DNA of 64,000 bases. Source: Deltaproteobacteria bacterium. Lineage in GTDB: Bacteria; Myxococcota_A; Polyangia; JAAYKL01. The notes below the pieces were generated by a model. It worked only from the letters and a program-made list of their open reading frames with translations. It ran no database searches and was not told where the DNA came from. Shown here piece by piece: positions 17,929 through 27,169 of the stretch; the first letter of the stretch is position 1; each line of letters opens with the position of its first letter. Where the stretch lies: the NCBI GenBank assembly GCA_016935665.1, contig JAFGQN010000119.1:50004-114003 (forward strand), read 5' to 3'. The position numbers and the translations under genes were made by a program.

Positions 17929-18443
17929 TGACAGATCATAACCGTTCAAATTCGTCTCCCGAACATCGGTCTTTGTCCTCCGATGAAGGGCAGGGTGTTG
18001 GTCATCGGCTGCAGCTGGCCAGCCGCGGCTCACGGCTTTTGGCATATGTCATTGATAACATCATTTCGGTGATGCTGCTGCTTCCGGTGATGCAACAGCT
18101 TGGCGTATTGGCGGATGGTGTGACCATCAATGGGCAAGTGACGGCGTTTTTGCTTTCGTTTCTGTCCATCGTCCTTGTTCACGGCTACCTGTTGCAGACC
18201 AGGGGACAGTCCATTGGTAAACTGATTATGGGAATTCAGATTGTTCGCGTCGACGGCACGCGACTCACATTGGGCCCAATTGTTTTTCGGCGTTATTTAC
18301 CGGTGCAATTGTCTGGAATGATTCCGGCTTTTGGACCTTTACTCGTTATTATGGACAGCATCTGGATTTTCAGAGACGATTTTCGGTGCATTCACGATCA
18401 TATCGCAGGAACCGTCGTAATTAATTATCAGCCGGATATTTAA
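17928..18443 (+). CDS. RDD-family integral membrane protein
   Basis: 171 residues. The start ATG shares one base with the gspC stop (TGATG), so translational coupling is likely. After a 30-residue polar head come the RDD signature (ASRGSRLLAYVIDNIIS) and three to four membrane segments, with the conserved QSIGKLIMGIQIVRVDG loop. The family's function is poorly defined; some members are implicated in transport. The coupling to gspC suggests an envelope role. Confidence 0.85.
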   Translation: MTDHNRSNSSPEHRSLSSDEGQGVGHRLQLASRGSRLLAYVIDNIISVMLLLPVMQQLGVLADGVTINGQVTAFLLSFLSIVLVHGYLLQTRGQSIGKLIMGIQIVRVDGTRLTLGPIVFRRYLPVQLSGMIPAFGPLLVIMDSIWIFRDDFRCIHDHIAGTVVINYQPDI

Positions 18444-18559
18444 AGCCTTACCATTGTTTCTGCTGTCAATCGGGACCTGTCACTTGCCCAGGGGTATCGA
18501 GTTCTGCCAAAGAAAAGAAAACAACGTAGGTAGTTTATCTGCCGCCTTGCCCTTGCAAC

Positions 18560-18581
18560 GGCCGGGCACAAAGCCCGGTCA
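18560..18581. other. GC-rich hairpin between convergent genes
   Basis: GCCGGGC and GCCCGGT flank a 5-base ACAAA loop, lying between the ends of the convergent RDD and lipoprotein genes. It has no T run on either strand, so it is at best a weak or Rho-assisted termination signal. Confidence 0.4.
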
Positions 18582-18609
18582 CTACATTTCGAGAATTCGA
18601 TTGCCCTGG

Positions 18610-19128
18610 TCACTTGTCACTATCGGGAAGGCTGGCTGTGTCCAGTTGAATTGGCGGATGCCCTGGGGGGAGGGCAGCGGCGCCATCAACTGGCGCTTCT
18701 GCGGGCGGGGCGCCGTCCACATTGCCGAATATAATGCTGTCAAATGTTCTGTTTAAAGTGGGACTGGTAAAATTTTTCATCACGATGGATTCGACGATGG
18801 CAACGTCTGCGCCAATTTCGAATTGCCCTTTAAGAACAGCTGCCCAGTGCTCCAGGCCTTCTTTATCTTTGAATTTCACGTACGTGTAATTGGCGACATC
18901 TTTCGCTTCAACGATGATTCCCCGGTGGACCTTTCCGGAACTGACCGATACAGACGGATCCCGAACCGGGGCGCTGACAGATTCAGGCGCAGGGGACGAT
19001 GCCGGAGCGTTGGCCCGTCCCAGCTCATCCACTTTTGATGTTGATGGGGATTCCTTGCATCCGGATAAAAGAAGTGCGGGAATCATTATCCCCACTGCCC
19101 ACGAACTATTAAACACTTTACTTCCCAT
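18610..19128 (-). CDS. Lipoprotein with NrfJ-like small beta domain
   Basis: 172 residues from the second in-frame Met at 19128 (AAGGA upstream; 19146 is the alternative). A lipobox (LLLSGC) predicts a lipoprotein. After a Ser/Pro/Ala linker, residues about 60-140 read GKVHRGIIVEAKDVANYTYV, KEGLEHWAAVLKG, IGADVAIVESIVMKNFTSPT and RTFDSIIFG. This is the pattern of a small OB-like domain found in NrfJ-related and other deltaproteobacterial exported proteins (Tyr-Thr-Tyr, then Met-x-Asn-Phe and Arg-Thr-Phe). The tail is Pro/Ala-rich. Its role is unknown; NrfJ itself is tied to nitrite reductase gene clusters, which are absent here. Confidence 0.7.
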   Translation of the reverse strand: MGSKVFNSSWAVGIMIPALLLSGCKESPSTSKVDELGRANAPASSPAPESVSAPVRDPSVSVSSGKVHRGIIVEAKDVANYTYVKFKDKEGLEHWAAVLKGQFEIGADVAIVESIVMKNFTSPTLNRTFDSIIFGNVDGAPPAEAPVDGAAALPPGHPPIQLDTASLPDSDK

Positions 19129-19269
19129 AGATTTCCATTCCTTCATGCGATTTATATTTTTTGATGTCTCAATAATGCGGCTAATATCATCACAAGCGCC
19201 ATTCTCGTCAAGAGGCGAACGCTGCCGGGCAGAAGGGAAAATGAGTTCACGGGAAACCGGATGTGGCCT

Positions 19270-19758
19270 TTATGAACGCTGGGCGGAAAAAAAGGTGAGC
19301 AGATCCCGAATGGTCCGCGCCAGAATTGCAATGGCGATAACGCCCACCAGCGCGTCCAGCGACAGGATTAGGATTTCAATAATTCGGTTATATTGTTTTT
19401 CCAGCGGGGCTATCAGGTGCCCGATGTATCCAAGCGCGGTGAGGCTGGCCGCCAGCAGCGACATCAACATGTGAGAAAACGCCCGATTCTTGAGAGCCGC
19501 CGGTGTACGCGTCACGCGATTTCGAATGTCCTGCGGGATTCGTTTCCAGAGCTTGACGCGCTTCACAAAGAAATACCAACTGATGACAGCGACAACAGGC
19601 ATGGCGCACATAATGATAAGATACATTATATTTTCGAGTTTGTAAGGATTCTGAATGTTCAGCAATAAGAAGCCGGCGGCCAATGTTGTGTGGCAAATGG
19701 ACAACCGGAGGTCCGGAAGGATAGTTTGCTCAGGGGATGGTGGTAACGAAGCAGCCAT
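19270..19758 (-). CDS. Hypothetical integral membrane protein
   Basis: 162 residues with about four hydrophobic segments (LAAGFLLLN, YLIIMCAMPVVAVISWYFFV, SHMLMSLLAASLTALGYIGH, ILILSLDALVGVIAIAIL) and a positively charged loop (KRVKLWKRIPQDIRNRVTR). No family is recognised. A shorter start at 19627 would remove the first segment. It is on the same strand as the next small membrane protein gene (19827-20291), and both may be envelope proteins of unknown function. Confidence 0.55.
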   Translation of the reverse strand: MAASLPPSPEQTILPDLRLSICHTTLAAGFLLLNIQNPYKLENIMYLIIMCAMPVVAVISWYFFVKRVKLWKRIPQDIRNRVTRTPAALKNRAFSHMLMSLLAASLTALGYIGHLIAPLEKQYNRIIEILILSLDALVGVIAIAILARTIRDLLTFFSAQRS

Positions 19759-19826
19759 AGCGTCATGGTAGTGATTCTGGTCAGTGTGTCAAACTATACC
19801 GTTGGGACAGGGATTTTGCAGTGAAG

Positions 19827-20291
19827 TCAAAGTTTTTTGTAGTCTTTAAGTCTGGCTATGATGTGAATGAGTGTTCCGATGATGAGTGCCGCCCCCATAA
19901 TGAGGCTGAACACGCCTCGGCCATCAATTGATTCGTTCATCCGGTACTGAAGATAGAGCGGGTAGCGCACCAGAGATATACTGAGCACAACGGTACATGC
20001 GGACCATAAAAAAAACATGCGTTTCAAGCGGCGCGGGTCACTGACCGGCTCGCTGTTGTCGTCAGTGCCATCCGCATTTGCGCTTTCGCTTTTGTCAGTG
20101 ATCGCTTTTCGAACAATGTAAACCATCATCGCAATCATAGCTGCGGACAATGCCAGTAATCCGGACTGTCCAATTTGTGGGCCACCATGATGCTCAGGGT
20201 AAATATTGATACACAAAAAAGCGGCAAATACAGCGACAGCACTGGCGATGAGATAATTCCGTTCGAGTTTTAAATGAGTGATTTTGTCCAT
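19827..20291 (-). CDS. Hypothetical integral membrane protein
   Basis: 154 residues from an internal ATG at 20291; the frame is open to 20405, but the extra 38 residues look non-native and contain no ribosome-binding site. Four hydrophobic segments (YLIASAVAVFAAFLCIN, GLLALSAAMIAMMVYIV, MFFLWSACTVVLSISLV, FSLIMGAALIIGTLIHII) surround an acidic Ser/Asp-rich cytoplasmic loop (TDKSESANADGTDDNSEP). No family is recognised. Confidence 0.5.
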   Translation of the reverse strand: MDKITHLKLERNYLIASAVAVFAAFLCINIYPEHHGGPQIGQSGLLALSAAMIAMMVYIVRKAITDKSESANADGTDDNSEPVSDPRRLKRMFFLWSACTVVLSISLVRYPLYLQYRMNESIDGRGVFSLIMGAALIIGTLIHIIARLKDYKKL

Positions 20292-20683
20292 GAAAACAGC
20301 TTTTAAACAAAAGCGTTGTAGATGTACAGCATTCGTAAATAAAATTGGATGGGCAAAAACAAATGGCGCTATTTTTGTCTTGCATCCATAGAAAAGCAGA
20401 CACACAATAGTTAAGTGAATCCTCTGGGATGTTAGTTACGCTGCGATAAGTGACTCAGCTGTACCAGAAAATAGGGATTCAGCTCTCGTTGTGGTGTGCA
20501 AGCCATTCAGTTGGAAGCCTGAAGCAGCGATATGAAACCCACTTGCAGCGTCAGCGAGTCACCGCTACTCCACGGCATCCTGGAGGGTTTTTTTTCGAAC
20601 TCCAAACGCGTCCCGCCATGTTATCCCGGAAATGAAACTGATCATTTCAGATCATGAATATCGACGGAGAGGGGAAACTATGT

Positions 20684-21442
20684 ATGTTTGAAATAGTGTA
20701 CGCCTGGTTGTTTTGGGCGCTGGTGGCGGTGTCCGTCATTGTTTTCATCGCGCTGCTTTTTGTTACCGCGCCCTATGGCAAATTTGGTCGTACGGGATGG
20801 GGGCCGGCGTTGAATAGCACATTGGCATGGGTTTTAATGGAATCGGCCGCGGTTTTCACCATGCCAGTAATGTTTTTGCTCAGCGATCGAACCGGCAATG
20901 CGGTCTCCATTGCTTTTCTGTTGCTTTGGGAATCTCACTACGTGTATCGAACTTTTATATTTCCGTTTCGTCGAACCGGGCATCCCAGACCTATGCCCGT
21001 ATCGGTAATGGGCATGGCCCTTTTTTTTAACGTTTGGAACGGGTTTCTCAATGGTGCTGCGCTGTTTCATCTGGGACCGGAGTCTGGCAGGGAAATTGTT
21101 GAGAGCTGGATGTTTTGGGCCGGAACGGGGCTTTTCTTTTGCGGAATGGCCATCAACCATCAAAGTGACAATATTCTACGTCGTCTGCGGAAGGACGGGC
21201 AAAGCGGATATCGTATTCCGGAAGGGGGATTGTATCGATGGGTGTCCATGCCGGCATATCTTGGAGAGATAATTGAGTGGACCGGTTTCGCTTTGCTCAC
21301 CTGTAGTTCGGCTGCGGTGCTCTTTGCCTGTTTTACCGCTGCAAATCTGGTTCCCAGGGCAATCTCCTCCCATAAATGGTATTTGCAGACATTTCGAGAA
21401 TATCCGCAAAAAAGGAAAGCGATTATTCCATTTATTTTATAA
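20684..21442 (+). CDS. Steroid 5-alpha-reductase-family membrane enzyme
   Basis: 252 residues from the ATG at 20684, with a GAGAGGGG ribosome-binding site just upstream; an earlier ATG at 20654 is possible. The protein is polytopic and carries the hallmarks of the 3-oxo-5-alpha-steroid 4-dehydrogenase family: APYGKFGRTGWGP near the start, HYVYRTFIFPFR in the middle, then INHQSDNILRRLRKDG, YRIPEGGLYRWVSMPAYLGE and IEWTGFAL near the C-terminus, the NADPH-binding part. Eukaryotic relatives reduce the delta-4 bond of 3-oxosteroids; bacterial relatives are less well characterised, and ICMT-like methyltransferases share the fold. It stands alone, without other sterol genes in the window. Confidence 0.85.
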   Translation: MFEIVYAWLFWALVAVSVIVFIALLFVTAPYGKFGRTGWGPALNSTLAWVLMESAAVFTMPVMFLLSDRTGNAVSIAFLLLWESHYVYRTFIFPFRRTGHPRPMPVSVMGMALFFNVWNGFLNGAALFHLGPESGREIVESWMFWAGTGLFFCGMAINHQSDNILRRLRKDGQSGYRIPEGGLYRWVSMPAYLGEIIEWTGFALLTCSSAAVLFACFTAANLVPRAISSHKWYLQTFREYPQKRKAIIPFIL

Positions 21443-21762
21443 AATCAATTGTTTGTGGAAAGCCCGTTAATTAGCTTTGGAATTCTGATGACATACCGGA
21501 TGGATGTCTTTTCAGAACCGGGTACTCCATGGGAAAAACGGTGACGGACGTTGGCCTGAATCCGCGCGAGTGCTATAGTTTTTTATCGCGTGGTCTCCTC
21601 CTTATTCTGCGCGAAGTGCCCAATTTGGGAGTGCGGTCGTGGCCTGCCCGGGCAACGACATGCACTCCCTTTTTTTGTCTTTCCCTCCGTTTTTTGTAAG
21701 CTGTCTGTGTACGTGTTCCCTTCTGTTTCAGAGGTACAACCAGATCGTGCGGATAGTTGAGT
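21443..21762. other. Intergenic region without a supported gene
   Basis: 320 bases between the reductase-family gene and a lipoprotein gene, both plus strand. It contains a short GCCCGGGC palindrome near 21645. No coding frame with a ribosome-binding site is seen. Confidence 0.4.
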
Positions 21763-23649
21763 ATGAAGACGAATTTATTTTTATGCTGTTTACTTTCATT
21801 AGTGGTGATGATTGTCGGGGCGTGCGAATTCGTGCAGTCCAAAGAAGCGGACTATATTACGTACGAAAACAGTGCCGCAACACGCATCCAGTCATCAAAA
21901 AGAAAAGATGAGCTAAAGGGAAAAGGTGAACAAAAGGGAAAAGACGAGTTGTATGCGCCCAAACCCTCGCCTATTGGCACACTAAAGAGGGTGCGTTCAG
22001 GCAGACCGGATGCAGATCAGACTGCCGAAAAATCAGGAAGTCATGAAGCGCGCCGTCATCAGTTGCTTCGAGATGAATTGGATGGCTGGAATATCAGAAC
22101 AGTGTCTCACCAGCGACCGGCATCCGCCAATGAAAGTCAAATGGTAAGGTTGCTGATGGATGCCGCTCGGCTGATTGATGATATTTATGCACTCCAAATG
22201 AACGGTCACAATCTGATTTGGCGAGAGCAGATTGTGCAGTCGGGCGGGGAATTGGAGATGGAGTTTTTCAATCGGTTTCGCAGACCCTGGTGTATCGTGC
22301 AGAATCATCTCCTGTGCAACGCCATTGCATCACTGCCGACAAATCAGACGGGGGACGTGTTTTGGCCCAGGGATTTCAGTGAAGACGCATTTGGGGCCGT
22401 ATCCCGAATGATTAATGAAAAGGAATTGCTTAGCCCGTATGGATTGGTGTCGTGGGACGGTCCAAAACGGCTCGTTGCGATACCATATAGCCAGGATTCG
22501 CGATTCTCAGCATTGTTTCGAGACTTGTCCAATACGTTTTCACTGGCGGCAAAGGTGGCCAGAGATGGGGAAAAGGGCGTACTGGAAAAGTTGTCTCGAA
22601 TCGTCCAGGGCGGAAATATTCACGATCTGGACATGGATGATGTTGTGAAAGCGGGCGGGCAGGGGGAGTGGCGGATATATTTTGGCGGGGGGAGCACCGC
22701 GCTGGATAGATTCGGACGTAAAAAGGCGTTTCGTTTTATGGCGGGAAAAATCCACGGACCTGCGGCGGCAAAGCTTTCTGCGGTGAAAACCCTCGCTACG
22801 GATATTCATCAGTCGTTTGCGGCAACATTGGGGGACCACGCTGCGTCCATTGAAACAATCTCCACGCCTGACTTGACTGCGCTTGATATATGGATTGCTG
22901 CCGGCGAGTGGGCCGACGCAGCAATGAGCATTGATAAAATACATGCCTTTGAACCGTCCCAATCCGAATTGATACTTCAGCCTCATATGGTATTGCGGGA
23001 GAGATACCTGGCGTTGCTGTACGGCATGTCTTCCAACAATGCGGTGGCGATGGACGTTTTTGCTGAAATCTGGGGGTTGAAAAAAACGGCGGCCGATTTC
23101 GAGACGGTGGTGGATTCCATCCGTTTGAGCGGGAATTCGGGGACAATTGCCACTGACGCGCGTATCGGTGAACGGGAAGCCAATCTGAAAAGTGCGCTTC
23201 GAGTCTCCGGCTTGCTTTGGCTGCTTAACTGGCAGCATGGCAGACTGCCTTATTCGTCCGATGCGTTAACAAATGCCGTGGCGGTGGTGTTGGCAGATAT
23301 GCTGTTGAGTATTGATAGCACAGATGGGGACAAAGTGGCGACTCCGGATGGTTCGCGCTGGATGATGGCACAGTTGCTGGCGGAGGGAGCAATTTCTGTA
23401 GTCGATGGTGCTCGACCTGTCCGGTTCAATCCTCAGTCTGTTCTTGCCGTTGGACGAAATCGTTTCGAGGAAATCAATCGGGCGCTGGTGAGCTCGGACA
23501 CAGCGGCGCTTGAGCGGTTGCGTCTCTGGGATAGAGGCAACGGCGATTCCCGCATGGGTGAAACAGAGCATTTGCCCGAGTTGGTCTCCGTGATGCGCCA
23601 ATTGATGCCAAAGAAACCAATGCTGTTTGAGTATCGGATTGTGCTATGA
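21763..23649 (+). CDS. Large lipoprotein of unknown function
   Basis: 628 residues. The signal sequence ends in a lipobox (MIVGAC), after which comes a Lys/Glu/Gly-rich low-complexity stretch (about 45-70, KGKGEQKGKDE). From about residue 110 to the end the sequence is mostly helical, with an unusual number of Trp and Arg residues and motifs such as WREQIVQSGGELEMEFFNRF and EWRIYFGGGSTALDRFG. No catalytic signature is recognised. It probably sits in the outer membrane facing the periplasm. It precedes the HPt gene on the same strand by 160 bases. Confidence 0.6.
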   Translation: MKTNLFLCCLLSLVVMIVGACEFVQSKEADYITYENSAATRIQSSKRKDELKGKGEQKGKDELYAPKPSPIGTLKRVRSGRPDADQTAEKSGSHEARRHQLLRDELDGWNIRTVSHQRPASANESQMVRLLMDAARLIDDIYALQMNGHNLIWREQIVQSGGELEMEFFNRFRRPWCIVQNHLLCNAIASLPTNQTGDVFWPRDFSEDAFGAVSRMINEKELLSPYGLVSWDGPKRLVAIPYSQDSRFSALFRDLSNTFSLAAKVARDGEKGVLEKLSRIVQGGNIHDLDMDDVVKAGGQGEWRIYFGGGSTALDRFGRKKAFRFMAGKIHGPAAAKLSAVKTLATDIHQSFAATLGDHAASIETISTPDLTALDIWIAAGEWADAAMSIDKIHAFEPSQSELILQPHMVLRERYLALLYGMSSNNAVAMDVFAEIWGLKKTAADFETVVDSIRLSGNSGTIATDARIGEREANLKSALRVSGLLWLLNWQHGRLPYSSDALTNAVAVVLADMLLSIDSTDGDKVATPDGSRWMMAQLLAEGAISVVDGARPVRFNPQSVLAVGRNRFEEINRALVSSDTAALERLRLWDRGNGDSRMGETEHLPELVSVMRQLMPKKPMLFEYRIVL

Positions 23650-23808
23650 TGCCGGTGTCCACCCCAAATGAAATGGCGCCCCAACCTTTGGGTAAAAGAA
23701 AGGTAAAATCATTCTTACGCGCTGTTGCAGTGTGTAAAACTGGCATTAATTTTTAGTCTGTTGTTGTTTTATGCAACACGATGGTTCCAGAAGCAGAAGA
23801 GGATTACA

Positions 23809-24162
23809 ATGATGACAGGTCCGGAAAACAGGAGTGACAAGATTTTTGACAAAGAAGCACTGATGTCTCGTCTTTGCGATGATGAGGATTTGGTGAGTGA
23901 GGTTGTTGAAGTTTACCTCGAAGATACGCCTCATCAGATTGAATCTCTCAGGGACGCACATCAGAATGGTGATCAGGATCGAATTGTGAGGCAGGGACAC
24001 ACCATTAAAGGCGCTTCCAGCAATATTTCCGCGATGCGGATGCAACAGACCGCGTATGAGATTGAGGAGGCAGGCAAAAGCGGAGATTTAGGCAAGGTGT
24101 CTGAACTGCTTGGAACCCTTGAGGAACATTTTCATGAATTGCAGGAGTACCTGTCCCGCTGA
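23809..24162 (+). CDS. Stand-alone histidine phosphotransfer (HPt) protein
   Basis: 117 residues from the ATG at 23809 (AGAGGA upstream). It is a complete HPt helical bundle: ALMSRLCDDEDLVSEVVEVY, then the phospho-acceptor helix QGHTIKGASSNISAM with His64, then MQQTAYEIEEAGKSGDLGKV. HPt proteins relay phosphate between a hybrid kinase receiver and a downstream response regulator. No histidine kinase is near; the receiver protein at 26752 could be a partner, separated by one lipoprotein gene. Confidence 0.88.
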   Translation: MMTGPENRSDKIFDKEALMSRLCDDEDLVSEVVEVYLEDTPHQIESLRDAHQNGDQDRIVRQGHTIKGASSNISAMRMQQTAYEIEEAGKSGDLGKVSELLGTLEEHFHELQEYLSR

Positions 24163-24183
24163 GACTGCGACACGTCACTGTTT

Positions 24184-24231
24184 GAACCCCCTTCGTTAGC
24201 AACTTTGGGGATTCTTTTATTTTTTCATCAA
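24184..24231 (+). terminator. Possible terminator after the HPt gene
   Basis: AACCCCC and GGGGATT flank a short spacer and are followed by a T-rich stretch (CTTTTATTTTTTC). The stem is short and contains a mismatch. Confidence 0.4.
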
Positions 24232-24345
24232 AATTCATTTGGGTAATGGTGTCTGTGTCAAAAAGCGGGGTCCCTGCTGGGGAAGTCCACCTTCTCATGG
24301 TATAGTTTTTGTTGCATCGACAGTTCTTAATAAGGAGTGGAAGGA

Positions 24346-26685
24346 ATGGTATATCTTGTTCAGATTTTAGCCCGTTTGCTTGTATTGTCTTTGGCTTTAG
24401 CGGTTTTCCAGGGGTGTGGCAAACAGAATGTACCGATTCAGAGTGCAGATTCCACATTGTCCGCGACGGATTTGTGGCGACAGGGATTGCGCAAGGCCGA
24501 AGCGCGCAGTTACGAAGAGGCGCTGGCAGATATTCGTTTGGCAAACGAAAAAGAACCTGTTTTGCGAAATGAGATTGCCATTGCACATTTATGCTTTCTC
24601 AGCAAGCGTTACGATGAGGCAGTAAATCGCTATGGTCAGCTCATTGCTTCGGGCAGGCTCGACAAGCAACAGAAACAAAAACTTCAGGACGAAATAGGTC
24701 GTATTGAGGCCGCGGATGGAGATGTAACCGGCCGAAGCGTGGCGGGTCAATGGCTTCGTTCGACCGTGGCCGTGGCAGAGGCGGAAGATGCGATTGCAAA
24801 GGGCGATTACACCACCGCGTACAAAAATTACGATAAGGCGTATCAGTATAATCAGGATTTCACGTTGTTGTTTGAATCGGCGCTGGCGGCATCCAGAGCA
24901 GAACAGTGGGATTTTGCGCAAAAGAAGTATAGCGAATATCTGGCGGTGGGCGGTGACGAGGTGCCAAGGGATATGCAGTATCGCGTTGTAGCAGAGAAGG
25001 ATCGTATCGTGGCGCTGCTAAAAGGTGAAAAAGTAGTTACGGATAAAAGTCTCGCCGATGAAATTTTTGCAGAACGCAGCGGGCAGGAAGAAGCGGATGG
25101 ATTGCCGCCTTCCATGCTGGCCGAAGTGGCAGAACTCGCAGACAGCGCCGGCACGGAATCCGCAGAAGGGGAGACGGCGTCGTCAAAACCGGACGATTCG
25201 CAAAATCAGGTGTCCGAAACGGGAGCGGATGCGTCCGGCCAGGGTGGGGCTCTGGGTAAAGATACAGATGATTCAACGCTTTCCAGGGCAGAAAGACAGA
25301 AGCGGGAAAAAGAGGCCCAGAAAGTCGCCAAAGAGGCAGAACGTCTGGCCCGAGCGGAGGCCCATCGCGCTGAGCTGGCAGAGAAGAAAGCCGCGCGAGA
25401 GAGAAAGCGGGAAGAAGCCGCTGCGGCACGGGCAGCATCGGTAGAGCAAAGACGACTGGAGCGGGAAGCGGCGGCAGCGAAAGTGAAGGAAGCAAAAGAG
25501 CGCCGGCTGGCATTGAAGAGGGAGCAGGAGGAAAAACGCACGGCGGCAAAAGAAGCCAGACGGTTGCAGGCAGAAGGAAAAAAGGCGGCCCTAAAAGCCC
25601 GGCAGGAAGCAAAAAAAGCACGTCTGGCTGAAGCGAAAGCACGTCGGGAAGAAGAGCGTAAACGGCAGGCGGAAGAACGACAATTGGCCAAAGAGGCGCA
25701 GGCGCGTGATCGGGAGATAGCCAGACAGGAAGCGGAAGCGGCACGGCAGGAAGCAGAGGCGCAGCGGCAGGAGGAGCAGGCGCAAAAAAAGGCTGAGCAG
25801 AAAAAGCTGGAAGAGGAAAAAAGACTTGCCGCCGAAGAAGAGCGCGAAAAAGCGAAAGCGGCAAAGGAGGAGGCAAAGGAGGCGCGAAAAAAAGCGGCTT
25901 TAGAGCGGGCGCAATTGAAAGAGGAAAGACGTTTGGCCATGTTGGCCCAAAAGGAAGCTGAGAAAACGCGCCTGGAGGAAGAACGGCTTAGAAAAGAAGA
26001 AGAAATCAGATTAAAAGATTTGGAGCGAAAGCGGGCCACCGAAGAGCGCAAAGCGGCAGAGGAACAGCTCAAACTGGAGCGTGCGGAAGAGAAGCGACTG
26101 GCCGCGGAGGCAAAACAGGCGGCGCAGGAAGAAAAACGGGCAGAGGCGGAGCGAAAGAAGGCGGAAGAAAAACTGGCAAAGCAGGAACGTGAGCTGGAGG
26201 CAACATTGAAAGCACAGGAGGCCGATGAGGCTCGTGAGGCGCGCGCGGACGCTGAACACGAGAAGGCCCTTGAAAAAGAAGCGATGGTCAATGAAAGCGG
26301 GCAGCATCCTGATGATGGAAAAGAATCGGCTGATTCGAAGTTGGGACGGTTGAAAACACCTCCGGCAACGATATCTGGTGCGCCTGAAGAGACGTCGTTT
26401 GAAGATCTTTTGTTTTATGCGAACTCCAAAAGCGCCACTGTGCGTTATAGAGCGGTTAAAGAGCTCATTCCCATTCTCAATGAGCAGTCACGCCTGGCGT
26501 TGGAGAATCGCGTGCTCAATGACAGAAACATTCACGTTCGATTTTTGGCTATTAGTGGTCTCGTTTTGCGGTCTTCAACGGCCTCTTTGCCCGTTCTGGA
26601 GCATGCGTTGATTACTGCGGCAACTTCTGAAGAACGCGCAACGGTAAAAAAAGCAATCGCAGATATTCGTTTTCAAAAAAAATAA
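24346..26685 (+). CDS. Lipoprotein with TPR region, very long Glu/Lys/Ala/Arg coiled coil and HEAT-like C-terminus
   Basis: 779 residues from the ATG at 24346, with AAGGAG about 15 bases and GGAAGGA immediately upstream. The lipobox is FQGCGK. Residues about 40-230 are TPR-like helices (RKAEARSYEEALADI, YDEAVNRYGQLIASG, AIAKGDYTTAYKNYDKAYQY). An acidic Ser/Gly linker follows. Residues about 315-655 are an almost uninterrupted Glu/Lys/Ala/Arg/Gln-rich helix. The last 100 residues resemble two HEAT-like repeats (SATVRYRAVKELIPILNEQ, NIHVRFLAISGLVLR). The coil could span tens of nanometres if a single helix, like TolA-type bridges across the periplasm. Function is unknown. Confidence 0.75.
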   Translation: MVYLVQILARLLVLSLALAVFQGCGKQNVPIQSADSTLSATDLWRQGLRKAEARSYEEALADIRLANEKEPVLRNEIAIAHLCFLSKRYDEAVNRYGQLIASGRLDKQQKQKLQDEIGRIEAADGDVTGRSVAGQWLRSTVAVAEAEDAIAKGDYTTAYKNYDKAYQYNQDFTLLFESALAASRAEQWDFAQKKYSEYLAVGGDEVPRDMQYRVVAEKDRIVALLKGEKVVTDKSLADEIFAERSGQEEADGLPPSMLAEVAELADSAGTESAEGETASSKPDDSQNQVSETGADASGQGGALGKDTDDSTLSRAERQKREKEAQKVAKEAERLARAEAHRAELAEKKAARERKREEAAAARAASVEQRRLEREAAAAKVKEAKERRLALKREQEEKRTAAKEARRLQAEGKKAALKARQEAKKARLAEAKARREEERKRQAEERQLAKEAQARDREIARQEAEAARQEAEAQRQEEQAQKKAEQKKLEEEKRLAAEEEREKAKAAKEEAKEARKKAALERAQLKEERRLAMLAQKEAEKTRLEEERLRKEEEIRLKDLERKRATEERKAAEEQLKLERAEEKRLAAEAKQAAQEEKRAEAERKKAEEKLAKQERELEATLKAQEADEAREARADAEHEKALEKEAMVNESGQHPDDGKESADSKLGRLKTPPATISGAPEETSFEDLLFYANSKSATVRYRAVKELIPILNEQSRLALENRVLNDRNIHVRFLAISGLVLRSSTASLPVLEHALITAATSEERATVKKAIADIRFQKK

Positions 26686-26751
26686 CCGATATGCCATTTT
26701 AAAGTGTTGTTAGTGATGTTATGTTGCGTTCACCTTCCTGGGGGGGTATGT

Positions 26752-27135
26752 ATGACTGAAATGAAACGAGTATTGGTAGTTGACGACGAAGCGGTGGTTC
26801 GCGAAAGTCTGGAACAGTTTTTGGAAGACTGTGATTACGAAGTGGTTACTGCGGACAACGCGATGACAGCGCTGCAGATGCTTCGAGACGGTAAAACATT
26901 CGATATTGCTGTTGTGGACATTCGGATGCCCGAAATGAACGGCGAGGATTTTATCGTGGAGGCAACTCGAATCCTGAAGGATTTAAAGTTTATGATTCAA
27001 ACCGGGACGCTCGATTATCATGTGAATCCAGCGTTGCAGCATCTGGGATTGACCAATGAAAATGTTTTAAAAAAGCCCGTGTTTGAACTACAGACCTACG
27101 TGGACAAAATTGAACAGATTCTTGCGCCGCTGTAA
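26752..27135 (+). CDS. Stand-alone CheY-like response regulator receiver
   Basis: 127 residues from the ATG at 26752; GGGGGGG lies upstream. All receiver landmarks are present: the acidic pair Asp11/Asp12, phospho-acceptor Asp56 in VVDIRMP, Thr84/Thr86 in MIQTGT and the conserved Lys in VLKKPVF. There is no output domain, so it acts by protein interaction. It may accept phosphate from the HPt protein encoded 2.6 kb upstream. It converges on the Ser/Thr kinase gene with about 34 bases between stops. Confidence 0.9.
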   Translation: MTEMKRVLVVDDEAVVRESLEQFLEDCDYEVVTADNAMTALQMLRDGKTFDIAVVDIRMPEMNGEDFIVEATRILKDLKFMIQTGTLDYHVNPALQHLGLTNENVLKKPVFELQTYVDKIEQILAPL

Positions 27136-27169
27136 GACGATGCTGCCTGCGCAATAGTCAATGATACTA

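Noticed and set aside
18560..18581. Hairpin considered as a Rho-independent terminator
   Set aside because: No T run on either strand; kept only as a hairpin.
25206..26291. 361-codon open frame on the minus strand, Ser/Ala/Arg-rich
   Set aside because: It is the antisense shadow of the Glu/Lys/Ala-rich coiled-coil gene; low-complexity codons keep the other strand open.
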